Source of the DNA: Paenibacillus sacheonensis
GTDB taxonomy: Bacteria; Bacillota; Bacilli; Paenibacillales; Paenibacillaceae
Direction of reading: 5' to 3'
Assembly (NCBI RefSeq): GCF_009909195.1
Contig: NZ_JAAAMU010000003.1
Coordinates: forward strand, 1-64,000
Length of the DNA: 64,000 nt
In this document: piece after piece, positions 8,508-16,541 of the stretch
Layout: every line of letters begins with the position of its first letter
How positions within the stretch are numbered: the first letter of the stretch is position 1
Notes under the pieces: generated by a model
What the model saw: only the letters and a program-made list of their open reading frames with translations
Database searches by the model: none
Told to the model about the DNA's origin: nothing
Made by a program: the position numbers and the translations under genes

Positions 8508-8663
8508 CTGCGCGGTGGAAATTTCTGGATAAAGGAAACAGGTCCGGATGGCTAGAAATAGGAGAGGGAAAGCGGATTACAATCCGGATGGCGGAAAGAC
8601 AGGCTTGAGTGCTGGCGTCAGCCCTTCTATGAACTCAGTACTCGCAGCTATTGAATAAGTAGA

Positions 8664-8701
8664 AAAACGTCCCTGCTGGTTGCGACCGGCGGGGACGTTT
8701 T
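8664..8701. terminator. Bidirectional terminator between convergent genes
   Basis: AAAACGTCCC pairs with GGGGACGTTTT around a GC-rich inner stem, giving T tracts on both strands. It lies 37 bases beyond the stop of the reverse-strand GntR gene and also backs up the forward operon. Confidence 0.8.
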
Positions 8702-8737
8702 ATGGCCGCGCACATTGAGTTTACGGCACGTGGATGA

Positions 8738-9373
8738 TTAGTTCCAAGTTATTTTCAGCAGATGCAAATAATGAAGCAGCGCGGCTTGGCAGGCTTCGCC
8801 GGATGCGGGCAAGCTTAGCAGAAACGACTGAAGAGCGGCTTCCGTTTCGATGCGATATGGCGCTGCCCAGCGTCTGCCCGCCGATTGCCAAAACAACCGG
8901 GAAGCGCTGCGGTTCAGCGTGTCCTGCATTTCCTGATTGCGGCTGAGCGTGATGATGCTGTCCAGGGCGTAAAGCTCGAATTCGCAGAGAGCGGTGCCGC
9001 TGCCGGCAGACGTATTCGATTGGAGCGTGGCGCGCAGCTCTTCCAACAGCGTGCTTGATCGCTCACGAAGTCCTTCCGGATCCAGCTGCCTGACGGTGAT
9101 GATAGCGAACAGCAGCATAGCGGCGATCAGCTCCAGCAGGTCACCGGCCCGCTGAGCGGAAGTATCCAGCACGAGCACGCCATGCTTCGGAATGATTTTG
9201 ACAAAGCCTTCCGTTTCCAACTGCTGAAGCGCCGCGCGGACCGGTGTCCGGCTCATGTCCAGCTGCGCGCTGAGCTGCACCTCGGAGGTTACCGTGCCTC
9301 TGGCAAGCGTGCCTGCAACGATTTGTTGATAGATGATATGATAGGCTTGATCGCGAAGCGTTTGATGGGGCAT
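8738..9373 (-). CDS. GntR-family transcriptional regulator
   Basis: A 211-residue protein. The ATG at 9373 follows GAGGAGGTG at about 11 bases; the frame is open much further upstream but that part reads through the divergent promoter region. The N-terminal winged helix (residues 1-70) reads LRDQAYHIIYQQIVAGTL... with the recognition segment LSAQLDMSRTPVRAALQQLE and EGFVKIIPKHGVLV, typical of the FadR subgroup. The remaining ~140 residues are helical but do not show the metal-binding His pattern of FCD domains clearly. It is divergent from a second GntR gene at 9495 and probably controls the dehydratase/lactonase pair to the right. Confidence 0.85.
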   Translation of the reverse strand: MPHQTLRDQAYHIIYQQIVAGTLARGTVTSEVQLSAQLDMSRTPVRAALQQLETEGFVKIIPKHGVLVLDTSAQRAGDLLELIAAMLLFAIITVRQLDPEGLRERSSTLLEELRATLQSNTSAGSGTALCEFELYALDSIITLSRNQEMQDTLNRSASRLFWQSAGRRWAAPYRIETEAALQSFLLSLPASGEACQAALLHYLHLLKITWN

Positions 9374-9494
9374 CCGGTTGTCGGCACCTCCTCTTGGAAA
9401 AGCGCAGTGTATGGTTGAAGTATAGCATAGACTGGAAACGTGCAAGTAGAGAGCAGATCGAGCGCATGCTGCGCTGCATAAGGAGATGGACGGA

Positions 9495-10136
9495 ATGAGC
9501 AAACCGGAGGGAGCCATGACGCTGCGGGAGACGGCGTTCCAGGTCATGAAGCAGCATATCGTGAATGGCGAATGGCCGGGCGGCATGTTCTTGTCCGAGA
9601 AGTATCTGAGCGAGCTGCTGGGGATGAGCAAGACGCCGATCCGTTCGGCGTTCGACAGGCTGGAGATGATGGGGCTCGTCAAGCTGTCCCCCAAGCAGGG
9701 CGTCTTCGTCCAGGAGCTGTCGCTGAAAAAGATTCTTGAATTCTACGAGCTGCGAATGTCACTGGAAACGTATGCGGTTCGGAAGCTGACAGGGCGGATG
9801 GACGCGGAGTTCTTCCGCAGGCTGGACGAGAATATCGAGCTGCAAGGCGAAGCGATCCGCCAGGATGATATTTCCCGCTATGTCGGGTTGGACCGCGAGT
9901 TTCACGCCATGATCGTCGGCGGACTCGATAATGAAGAGTACATGGAAGTGATGTCCCGCATCCAGGACAAGTTCCTGCTCGTCGTGCGCATGACGTTCGT
10001 CAAAAACAAACGGCGCCTGATCGGCAGCATCGACGAGCATCGGCAAATTCGGGATGCGCTGGCCGGGCAGGACGCCGCGCTGTCCGCACGGTTGATCGAG
10101 GCGCATATCGAGTATGTGAAGAAGATTATGTTTTGA
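9495..10136 (+). CDS. GntR-family (FCD domain) transcriptional regulator
   Basis: A 213-residue protein starting at ATG 9495, nine bases after AAGGAG; ATG 9516 behind GGAGG is an alternative. The winged helix spans residues ~8-75 (LSELLGMSKTPIRSAFDRLE). A helical effector domain spans ~85-210 with LDREFHAMIVGG and IDEHRQIRDALA, which match the FCD His ligands (D-x-x-FH and xEHxxI). FCD regulators usually bind sugar acids or other carboxylates through a metal ion. That fits the enolase-superfamily dehydratase and lactonase downstream. It is divergent from the GntR gene at 8738-9373, separated by 121 bases. Confidence 0.9.
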   Translation: MSKPEGAMTLRETAFQVMKQHIVNGEWPGGMFLSEKYLSELLGMSKTPIRSAFDRLEMMGLVKLSPKQGVFVQELSLKKILEFYELRMSLETYAVRKLTGRMDAEFFRRLDENIELQGEAIRQDDISRYVGLDREFHAMIVGGLDNEEYMEVMSRIQDKFLLVVRMTFVKNKRRLIGSIDEHRQIRDALAGQDAALSARLIEAHIEYVKKIMF

Positions 10137-10149
10137 GGGTTACCGTAGC

Positions 10150-10280
10150 TAACGGTTGTGTCAGAGGCTAATCTGCCCAAAATGGCTATTTCAAACAAGT
10201 AACGGTTGCCAGGGAGCTTAATCGGCGATTATTTCGCGCATCGGCCGCTCAGCTCTCAATAACGGCAGCTACAACCGTTA
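10150..10280. repeat. MITE-like inverted-repeat element A (131 bp)
   Basis: TAACGGTTGT at 10150-10159 is exactly inverted as ACAACCGTTA at 10271-10280. A further TAACGGTTG copy lies inside at 10200-10208. The element has no ORF. Its ends share the TAACG core with elements at 39825-40035 and 62784-62919. Confidence 0.55.
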
Positions 10281-10360
10281 AAGTTTTTGAAGTCGTATTT
10301 TTGTTGGATTAGTGACGCTGGCAAGCGTTAGAAACCTGAGCCTGTGCTCCAGCAGCAGGG

Positions 10361-10560
10361 AATGCTGCATTTTCCAGCCTTTCGCAGAAGCGAGCGCCTT
10401 GCTGCATTCTCCGGCCTTTCGAGAAAGTAGGCGAATGCTGCACTCCCCGACCTCCGTCGGTGAGCGCAAGCCAATCGCCAAGTCCATGCCCTCGAAGCGG
10501 GCGAATGCTGCACTCCCCGACCTCCGTCGGTGAGCGCAAACCAATCGCCTCACGCAAACC
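10361..10560. repeat. Degenerate intergenic direct repeats (GCTGCA units)
   Basis: A 49-base unit beginning GCGAATGCTGCACTCCCCGA occurs at 10431-10479 and 10501-10549 with one mismatch. Two diverged units starting near 10361 and 10399 share the GCTGCATT..CC..CCTTTCG pattern. The segment GCAAACCAATCGCCT is repeated once more at about 10553-10568. The unit contains a small hairpin, CGACCTCCGTCG. Frames through it are open by chance and look non-coding. Confidence 0.75.
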
Positions 10561-10581
10561 AATCGCCTTACCATTCATCTC

Positions 10582-10600
10582 ATGTATACAAGTCATACAT
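10582..10600 (+). promoter_or_regulatory. Candidate GntR operator
   Basis: ATGTAT (10582-10587) and ATACAT (10595-10600) form a perfect inverted repeat around a 7-base spacer, including the GTATAC core seen in several GntR-family operators. It lies 71 bases before the dehydratase start, next to two GntR regulator genes. Confidence 0.45.
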
Positions 10601-10670
10601 CTTGTTCCCTCTTCGCCGCTGTGCTACGTTGAAGCTAGCAGTTCACTTTTGGGGCAAGGGGAGAACAAGG

Positions 10671-11819
10671 ATGAAAATCACCGATATTCGCACGTTTATT
10701 TTGGGCAACCCATGGAAGAACTGGCTGTTCGTGCTCGTGGACACGGACGAGGGCGTGACCGGGCTGGGAGAGGGGACGCTGAACGGCTTTGCCAAGACGG
10801 TCGAGGCTGCCATTCATGAGCTGAAGCATCTCGTCGTCGGCCGCGATCCGTTCGATGTCGAGACGATCAGCTTGAAACTGTTCCGCGACGTGTATTCGGA
10901 CGGCGGCCAGATTCAAGGCTCCGCGCTGGCGGCGATTGAAACCGCTTGCTGGGACATCATGGGCAAGGTAACGAATCAGCCGCTGTATAAGCTGCTCGGC
11001 GGCCAATGCCACGATAAGCTGCGCGCTTACGCCAACGGCTGGTACCGCGGACCGAACACGCCGGAAAATTTCTTCGAGAAAGCCAAGGTCGTCGTGGGCA
11101 AAGGCTACACGGCGCTCAAATTCGATCCGTTCGGCGCGGCTTGGCGCACGGTAAGCCGGCAGGATTTCTCGGCGGCGATCGAGAATATCGCAGCCGTCCG
11201 GGAAGCGGTCGGCCAAGGCGTCGACATTCTCATCGAAGGGCATAACCGGTTCAGCGTATCCACCGCGCTGCAGTTCGCGGACGCCATGCTGAAATACGAG
11301 CCGACTTGGTTCGAAGCGCCGGTACCTCCTCATCTGATTACCTCCATGGTGGAGGTTGCCAGACGGAGTCCCGTACCGGTCGCTTGCGGCGAAGACTATT
11401 ACTCCCGCGAGCAGTTTGCGGAGCTGCTGCGCCATGACGCGGTGCATATCGTCCAGCTGGAGCCGCAATTCCTCGGCATCGCGGCATCGAAGCAGGTATG
11501 CGGCATGGTCCATGCGCATAACGGCGTCACGGCGCCGCACAGCGCGCAAGGCCCGGTCTGCTCCGTCGTCTGCAGCCATTTGAACATGGCGACGCCGAAC
11601 TTCTATCTTCATGAAATCTTCGACGAGTTCAACGAGCCTTGGGAAGAGCAGGTGCTGATGCCGCCGCTGAAGGTACAGAACGGCTACGTGATGCCGCCGG
11701 ACGGCCCGGGACTCGGCGTGGAGCTGAACTTGGAAGAGCTCGACAAGCATCCGTACCAGGTGGGCAATTGGCTGCCGCTGTTCAAGCAAGGCTGGGAGAA
11801 ACGCGAGTCGGTCAAATAG
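10671..11819 (+). CDS. Enolase-superfamily sugar-acid dehydratase (mandelate racemase/muconate lactonizing type)
   Basis: A 382-residue protein. The start ATG at 10671 follows GGGGAGAACAAGG; longer readings include the upstream repeat and are rejected. The N-terminal capping domain (1-125) has the TDIRTFILG opening, and the (beta/alpha)7-beta barrel follows with GYTALKFDPFG near residue 145, EGHNRFS (metal Glu region) near 190, WFEAPVPP near 215, and PVACGEDYYS near 240 (second acidic ligand). HNGVTAPHSAQGP near 290 supplies the general-base His region. This pattern is closest to galactonate/gluconate dehydratase-like members. It would convert an aldonic acid to the 2-keto-3-deoxy acid. The lactonase 15 bases downstream makes the acid, so the pair forms a non-phosphorylated sugar-oxidation route. 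The exact sugar is unknown. Confidence 0.87.
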   Translation: MKITDIRTFILGNPWKNWLFVLVDTDEGVTGLGEGTLNGFAKTVEAAIHELKHLVVGRDPFDVETISLKLFRDVYSDGGQIQGSALAAIETACWDIMGKVTNQPLYKLLGGQCHDKLRAYANGWYRGPNTPENFFEKAKVVVGKGYTALKFDPFGAAWRTVSRQDFSAAIENIAAVREAVGQGVDILIEGHNRFSVSTALQFADAMLKYEPTWFEAPVPPHLITSMVEVARRSPVPVACGEDYYSREQFAELLRHDAVHIVQLEPQFLGIAASKQVCGMVHAHNGVTAPHSAQGPVCSVVCSHLNMATPNFYLHEIFDEFNEPWEEQVLMPPLKVQNGYVMPPDGPGLGVELNLEELDKHPYQVGNWLPLFKQGWEKRESVK

Positions 11820-11833
11820 AGGAGCGATGAACG

Positions 11834-12757
11834 ATGACGCAAGAAATCGCGAGGCAGTTCGCGCGGAAGGCGGAGCTGCTGCTGGATGCGAAAGCAATCC
11901 TGGCGGAAGGACCGCATTGGAACGCGAACCAAAACAAGCTGTATTGGGTGGACATTCAAGGCTTGTCCTTCGGAAGGCTGGACTTGGCTTCCGGACGCAA
12001 CGAGCAATTCCCGATCGGCAAAACCGTCGGAGCCGTCGTAAGCGATGCCGTGGACGGCGAGATCGTCTATCTCGCGACGCGCGACGGATTCGAGCGTTAC
12101 GACTGCCGCACCGGGGGGCTGACCGGCGTGGCAGACCCGGAGGCCGATAAGCCGGCCAACCGGTTCAACGATGGCAAATGCGATGCTGCCGGGCGTTTCT
12201 GGGCCGGCACGATGGAGGATGCGGAGGCGAACGTCTCCGGCGCCTTGTACGTGCTGGACAACGATCTGAGCTGCCGCAAAACGCATGAGAACGTCGGCGT
12301 GTCGAACGGCATTGCGTGGAACGCGGACGAGACCGAAATGTATTATATCGACTCGATGAAAGGCACCGTAACCGCGTTCGATTACGACGCGTCTTCCGGC
12401 AGTATCGCCGCTCCGCGGATCATCATCGATTTCGCCGGCGAGCAGGGCGCGCCGGACGGCATGACGATCGACGCGGAGGGCATGCTGTGGATCGCGCACT
12501 GGGGCGGCTGGCAGGTATCCCGCTGGAATCCGCGTACGGGCGAGAAGCTGGGGGGCGTGTACGTGCCCGCGGCGAAAGCGACTTCCTGTACGTTCGGAGG
12601 GGATGAGCTGGATGTCATGTACATCACCACGGCTCGCATCGGCCTAACGGCGGAACAGCTGGAGGAGCAGCCGCATTCGGGCGGGATTTTCGTCTGCCGG
12701 CCTGGCGTAACGGGAACGCCGACGCATGCGTTTCGCGGCGCCGCGGGCTTAAGCTAA
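11834..12757 (+). CDS. SMP-30/gluconolactonase-like sugar lactonase
   Basis: A 307-residue six-bladed beta-propeller starting at ATG 11834 behind GAGGAGCG. Metal-ligand segments of the SMP-30 family are visible: AEGPHW (Glu, residues ~23-28), NRFNDGKCD (Asn and Asp, ~113-121), VSNGIAW (Asn, ~156-162) and APDGMTID (Asp, ~209-216). It would hydrolyse an aldonolactone to the aldonic acid, the substrate for the preceding dehydratase. No signal peptide is present, so it acts in the cytoplasm. Confidence 0.9.
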   Translation: MTQEIARQFARKAELLLDAKAILAEGPHWNANQNKLYWVDIQGLSFGRLDLASGRNEQFPIGKTVGAVVSDAVDGEIVYLATRDGFERYDCRTGGLTGVADPEADKPANRFNDGKCDAAGRFWAGTMEDAEANVSGALYVLDNDLSCRKTHENVGVSNGIAWNADETEMYYIDSMKGTVTAFDYDASSGSIAAPRIIIDFAGEQGAPDGMTIDAEGMLWIAHWGGWQVSRWNPRTGEKLGGVYVPAAKATSCTFGGDELDVMYITTARIGLTAEQLEEQPHSGGIFVCRPGVTGTPTHAFRGAAGLS

Positions 12758-12880
12758 ACTTTAACAAAAACCAGACTCAAGTCGGCTATCAAAGTCTCTT
12801 AAATGGGGTATAGTAGAGATAGAGACGGATGCGGAACGGAAGATCACGCTGCGTCCAGATGCGAGGAGATGGTGTTTGTT

Positions 12881-13393
12881 ATGAAGAGGCATGTACTGGG
12901 AATCGCGCTGACCATTCTAGGTGTATCGGCTTGCATTTCAACGGTGTCGGCTGTTGATAACGAGTACACGCCAGTCAAGCAAACGCCGGATACGATCACG
13001 GCATTCATTCACGGAATCGACGTGCAGAACGGCAAGGAAACGCTGCAGGCAGACCCGATCGAGTGGTTCGAAGGCAAAGCGGCGGACGAGGAATTCCTGA
13101 AGCGCGAGGCGGATTCCGGTCTCGACGGCGCGCCGGACGGCTATTATATCGTCAACGACGACGAGAAGCTGGAGACGCTCGAGGTGGACCCGCAGGCTGC
13201 CGTCGTCATGCAGATCTATGACCGCACGGGCAGCCTGGTGGACGCGACGACGGAGTGGAACCAATCGATCTCACTGGCGAAGTTCAACGCGATCTACCGG
13301 AACAAGGCCGTTCTCGACGTGAGCGCTTATCCGTATCACTTGACGATAAAGGACGGCAAGGTCGTCCGCATCGTGCAGCAGTTCGTGCCTTGA
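12881..13393 (+). CDS. Secreted protein of unknown function
   Basis: A 170-residue product with start ATG 12881 downstream of GAGGAG (12 bases). MKRHVLGIALTILGVSAC is a signal sequence; the VSAC stretch fits a lipobox, although a signal-peptidase-I site after SAVA is also possible. The mature part is acidic and includes two repeats of short EFLK/YDRTG-type segments without a recognised domain. It closes with HLTIKDGKVVRIVQQF, which resembles the beta-hairpin end of small extracytoplasmic proteins. It stands alone between the lactonase and a terminator. I do not recognise its family. Confidence 0.7.
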   Translation: MKRHVLGIALTILGVSACISTVSAVDNEYTPVKQTPDTITAFIHGIDVQNGKETLQADPIEWFEGKAADEEFLKREADSGLDGAPDGYYIVNDDEKLETLEVDPQAAVVMQIYDRTGSLVDATTEWNQSISLAKFNAIYRNKAVLDVSAYPYHLTIKDGKVVRIVQQFVP

Positions 13394-13445
13394 TCGGGCG
13401 CGCACCGCACGCATAACGCACGTACGTTCCAACGAACATAAATTC

Positions 13446-13475
13446 AAACCCTTCCGCGATGGCGGAAGGGTTTTT
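13446..13475 (+). terminator. Rho-independent terminator
   Basis: AAACCCTTCCGC pairs with GCGGAAGGGTTT across a short loop, with TTTTT at the end. It terminates the secreted-protein gene 53 bases upstream. Confidence 0.92.
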
Positions 13476-13541
13476 CGTTTGCCCGGCGTAAGTTAAGGGA
13501 GACAGGCTTTTGGATGGCCGACAACGAAGGAGCTGATCCGC

Positions 13542-14072
13542 ATGTTCGATCCCACGATATTCGATAACCTGAAGGTGGCCGTCGAGAATTACGTCTACGA
13601 CATGGACAACTTGGATGCCCGCGTCGTCATTACGCATCGCATCGACCGGCTGGAGATGGCCGTCATGGCACGGGTGTTCGCGCTGCAGTTTACGCTTGCG
13701 GAGGGCAGCGGCATCACCGCCGAGATTCGGTTGGAGTCGTCGCTGAAGGATTTGGCCGCCGAAATCCTCGAACAGGACGGGGCCGCTGGCTGCGCGGTCA
13801 GATTGCGTTTCTACATGCCCGTGGATGAAGTAGAATCGGCGTGCGCTTACGTGGAGCAGCAGTTGACCGAGCTTTGGCAGACGGACATGCCGCCCACGCA
13901 AATGATCAGTTATCTGTATGGCGAAGGAGCGGTCCCGTCGTATCAGAACGAGATCGAAGTGCATTTTAACCGCAAAATCAACGAAGAACAGATGGAGGAT
14001 TTGCCCGGGTTGATCGAGCATATGGTGCAAACGCTGGAAACGCTGGAGGCGTTCGCGGGAGAGCTGGCGTAA
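13542..14072 (+). CDS. Conserved-looking hypothetical cytoplasmic protein
   Basis: A 176-residue acidic protein from ATG 13542 (AAGGAGCTG 11-12 bases upstream). It has no signal peptide or membrane segment. Alternating hydrophobic strands (ARVVITHRIDRLEMAVMARV and AVRLRFYMPV) and a C-terminal helix (LPGLIEHMVQTLETLEAF) suggest a small alpha/beta fold. No catalytic motif is visible and I do not recognise the family. Codon use matches its neighbours. Confidence 0.75.
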   Translation: MFDPTIFDNLKVAVENYVYDMDNLDARVVITHRIDRLEMAVMARVFALQFTLAEGSGITAEIRLESSLKDLAAEILEQDGAAGCAVRLRFYMPVDEVESACAYVEQQLTELWQTDMPPTQMISYLYGEGAVPSYQNEIEVHFNRKINEEQMEDLPGLIEHMVQTLETLEAFAGELA

Positions 14073-14237
14073 TCGCATGATCGGCTTGGCAATCATCGCA
14101 CTGCTTCGGCGGGTCCAACCTGCCGTCGGGGTCCGCAGCCGGAACATAGGCCAAACCAATGACGGATATAGGAACTTCGTATTTCACGCGCGCCGCCCTT
14201 TCCGATTATGATCGTTATACACTTGGAGGTGGACGTT

Positions 14238-14921
14238 ATGGATAATATGAACCATGTGCGCGCGACGTTCGACGGAGCGGCCGGCGGCTACGACGAACAG
14301 CGGCGCAAATTGATTCCTTGCTTTGATGATTTCTACGGGACCGCAGTCGCGCTGGCCGAGACGAGCGAGTCTCGGCCTCGAATACTCGACCTTGGCGCGG
14401 GTACGGGCTTGCTGTCCTCCCTGCTTCTGAAGAAGCTTCCGGAGGCCCGGCTCACGTTAATCGACTTGTCGGATAACATGCTGGCCGTCGCGAAGGAACG
14501 TTTTGCAGGACGGACGGGCATTGAATACGTGCGCGAGGATTATACGTCTTACACGGCGGAGCAGGCATGCGACCTGATCGTATCGGGCTTGTCGATCCAT
14601 CATCTGACGGACGAGGGCAAGCAGGCCGTATATCGGAACGCTTATAACAATTTGAAGCCGGGCGGTATCTTCATCAACGCCGATCAGGTACTTGGTCATA
14701 CTCCGTTCATCGATGCGCATTATAAGGAAGACTGGAAGCGCAAAATCGAAGCGAGCGGACTAACGCGCGCGGAGCTGGACGCCGCCTACGAACGGACCCG
14801 AATCGACCGCATGGCGGGCCTCGCCGAACAGCTGGTATGGCTGGCGCAGGCCGGCTTCTCGGACGTGGACTGCGTCTATAAATCTTACAATTTCGTCGTC
14901 TTGTTCGGCAGAAAAGCCTAA
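14238..14921 (+). CDS. Class I SAM-dependent methyltransferase
   Basis: A 227-residue protein starting at ATG 14238, seven bases after TTGGAGGTGG. SAM-binding motif I reads ILDLGAGTGLLSS near residues 49-61, the acidic ribose-binding end of strand 2 is LTLIDLS (~75-81), and motif IV-like DLIVSGLSIHHL is near 113-124. The layout resembles the Tam/UbiE-like group of small-molecule methyltransferases. No substrate can be assigned. It is monocistronic, closed by the hairpin at 14946-14976. Confidence 0.88.
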   Translation: MDNMNHVRATFDGAAGGYDEQRRKLIPCFDDFYGTAVALAETSESRPRILDLGAGTGLLSSLLLKKLPEARLTLIDLSDNMLAVAKERFAGRTGIEYVREDYTSYTAEQACDLIVSGLSIHHLTDEGKQAVYRNAYNNLKPGGIFINADQVLGHTPFIDAHYKEDWKRKIEASGLTRAELDAAYERTRIDRMAGLAEQLVWLAQAGFSDVDCVYKSYNFVVLFGRKA

Positions 14922-14945
14922 TGCGGAGGCTGCCGTTTCTTTGCT

Positions 14946-14976
14946 GCCGATATTCTTGAGGGAATGCCGGCTTTTT
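14946..14976 (+). terminator. Probable terminator after the methyltransferase
   Basis: GCCG and ATTC pair with GAAT and CGGC in an interrupted stem followed by TTTTTG. The stem is weaker than others in the window. Confidence 0.55.
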
Positions 14977-15102
14977 GTTGATCTAAGGACAGAGCCCTAT
15001 CCTTAAAATCCCGAAGCCGTCGTCCGATATAGTACATGGCACCTAAATTGCGGGACTGGACGACGTTGTAGCTCCACGGAAGAATGTTCTATTTTACCGA
15101 TG

Positions 15103-15129
15103 TTGAATTTTTCCAGCGCCTGCTATAAT
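15103..15129 (+). promoter_or_regulatory. Candidate sigma-A promoter of the amidase gene
   Basis: A consensus TATAAT is at 15124-15129, with TTGAAT at 15103-15108 (15-base spacing) or TGTTGA at 15101-15106 (17-base spacing) as the -35 element. The amidase start codon is 38 bases downstream. Confidence 0.6.
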
Positions 15130-15166
15130 GGTAGTCTACCTTTTCAATAGCCTGGAAGGAGATTCT

Positions 15167-16291
15167 ATGCGAACTAAATGGATTGGTTGTCTGGCACTTA
15201 TTTTCATTGTCATCGTCGGCGGTTTCGGCTTGCGTGCTCACGACGCCTCGGCCGTAACCAAGCTTCCTTATCAAGCGAAAGTCACGACCACGGCGCTTAA
15301 CGTCCGAAGCGAGCCTTCCCTGCAGGCTTCCGTCGTCGGGCAATTGAGGTCAGGGGCCGTAGTCACCGTCACCGAGGAAGACGACGACGGCTGGGTACAG
15401 ATCAAAGGATCCAAAATTTCCGGCTACGCGGCCGGCTATTTGCTGCATCGGACGGACAGCAGCGGCCAAACGGCAGGCTCGTCCTCGTCCTCGGTCGGCG
15501 GCAAGGCAAGCTCGAGCCCGGGATCTACCGCGACCGTCACCGCGGATTCCCTGCGCATTCGTTCCGGGCCCGGGACCGGCTACTCCGTGATCGGTTCCTT
15601 GAAGCAGGGAGAGCAGGTCAGCGTCGCGGGCAGCCAAAGCGACTGGCTGAAGATCCGCACGTCGGGCGGCTCGACGGGCTGGGTAGCCAAGGAGTACGTC
15701 GGCCAAGGCGCGCCGCGGCAGACGGAGCAAACGCATTCTTCCGGCAACGGCATCAAGGGCAAGCTGATCGTCGTCGATGCCGGCCATGGGGGAAGCGATC
15801 CCGGCATGATCGGAACGACGTACGAGACGCAGGAGAAGGAGCTGACGCTCAGCACCGCGCAGTACGTGAAGCAGGAGCTGACCCGGCTCGGCGCGAAGGT
15901 GATCATGACGCGGACGACGGACGTGAAGCCGGAATTGTCGGAGCGGGTGCACATCAGCGAAACGAACCGCGCGGATGCGTTCGTCAGCATCCACTACAAC
16001 TCCTCGGAGAAGAAGACCAGCGGCACGCTGACGTTCTTCTATTCCGAAAAGAAGGACAAGCCGCTTGCGTACGCGATCGAGGCGCAGCTGGACAAGTCCG
16101 GCATCGGCCTTCGCAGCAACGGCCTCTCCTTCGGCGATCTGTACGTGCTTCGGGAAAACAGCACGGTGGCCGCGCTGGTCGAACTGGGCTTCCTCTCGAA
16201 CGCCAAGGACGAGTCGATCGTCCGCGGATCGGGATATCAGAGGAACGCTGCCGCGGCGATCGCGCGCGGTTTGGCGAATTATTTCGACTGA
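15167..16291 (+). CDS. N-acetylmuramoyl-L-alanine amidase with two SH3b domains
   Basis: A 374-residue secreted wall hydrolase starting at ATG 15167 behind GGAAGGAG. An N-terminal signal sequence (MRTKWIGCLALIFIVIVGGFGL) is followed by two bacterial SH3 domains, about residues 35-92 (TTALNVRSEPS) and 125-183 (ADSLRIRSGPG), joined by a Ser/Gly linker. The Amidase_3 catalytic domain spans about 197-374, with zinc ligands His207 in DAGHGG and His276 in SIHYN, a Glu in the TQEKEL segment, and Glu339 in VELGFLSN as the catalytic base. It would cut the MurNAc-L-Ala bond of peptidoglycan; the SH3b domains bind the wall. The role (growth, separation or germination) cannot be told from sequence. Confidence 0.95.
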   Translation: MRTKWIGCLALIFIVIVGGFGLRAHDASAVTKLPYQAKVTTTALNVRSEPSLQASVVGQLRSGAVVTVTEEDDDGWVQIKGSKISGYAAGYLLHRTDSSGQTAGSSSSSVGGKASSSPGSTATVTADSLRIRSGPGTGYSVIGSLKQGEQVSVAGSQSDWLKIRTSGGSTGWVAKEYVGQGAPRQTEQTHSSGNGIKGKLIVVDAGHGGSDPGMIGTTYETQEKELTLSTAQYVKQELTRLGAKVIMTRTTDVKPELSERVHISETNRADAFVSIHYNSSEKKTSGTLTFFYSEKKDKPLAYAIEAQLDKSGIGLRSNGLSFGDLYVLRENSTVAALVELGFLSNAKDESIVRGSGYQRNAAAAIARGLANYFD

Positions 16292-16346
16292 TTCGGCGCG
16301 AGCTCGGCTCGGAGTCTAGGCACGACGTTTGCCGAAGGCGGGAAGC

Positions 16347-16390
16347 AGCGAGTCAACAGCGAATCAGCAGCGAATCAACAACGAATCAAC
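16347..16390. repeat. Four tandem 11-base repeats
   Basis: Units AGCGAGTCAAC, AGCGAATCAGC, AGCGAATCAAC and AACGAATCAAC run head to tail between the amidase stop and its terminator. They are probably slippage-generated. Confidence 0.8.
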
Positions 16391-16394
16391 AGTG

Positions 16395-16429
16395 AAAGAC
16401 CTTCAGCTATGCATGCTGAGGGTCTTTTT
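16395..16429 (+). terminator. Terminator after the amidase gene
   Basis: AAAGACCTTCAGC pairs with GCTGAGGGTCTTT around TATGCAT, ending in TTTTT. Confidence 0.9.
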
Positions 16430-16541
16430 CGTGCGCTGCGGCAGCATGGAAGACTCGAAGCGTTTTCTAAAATAGTTGTCCACCATCGGCGGTAATTCCA
16501 TTACAATGAAAATCAATCAGACCCCGCGGAGGAGAATGCCC

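Noticed and set aside
12097-12639. Reverse-strand ORFs inside the lactonase gene
   Set aside because: Shadow frames arising from GC-rich codon bias of the real gene. The same applies to most long antisense frames in 40-50 kb.
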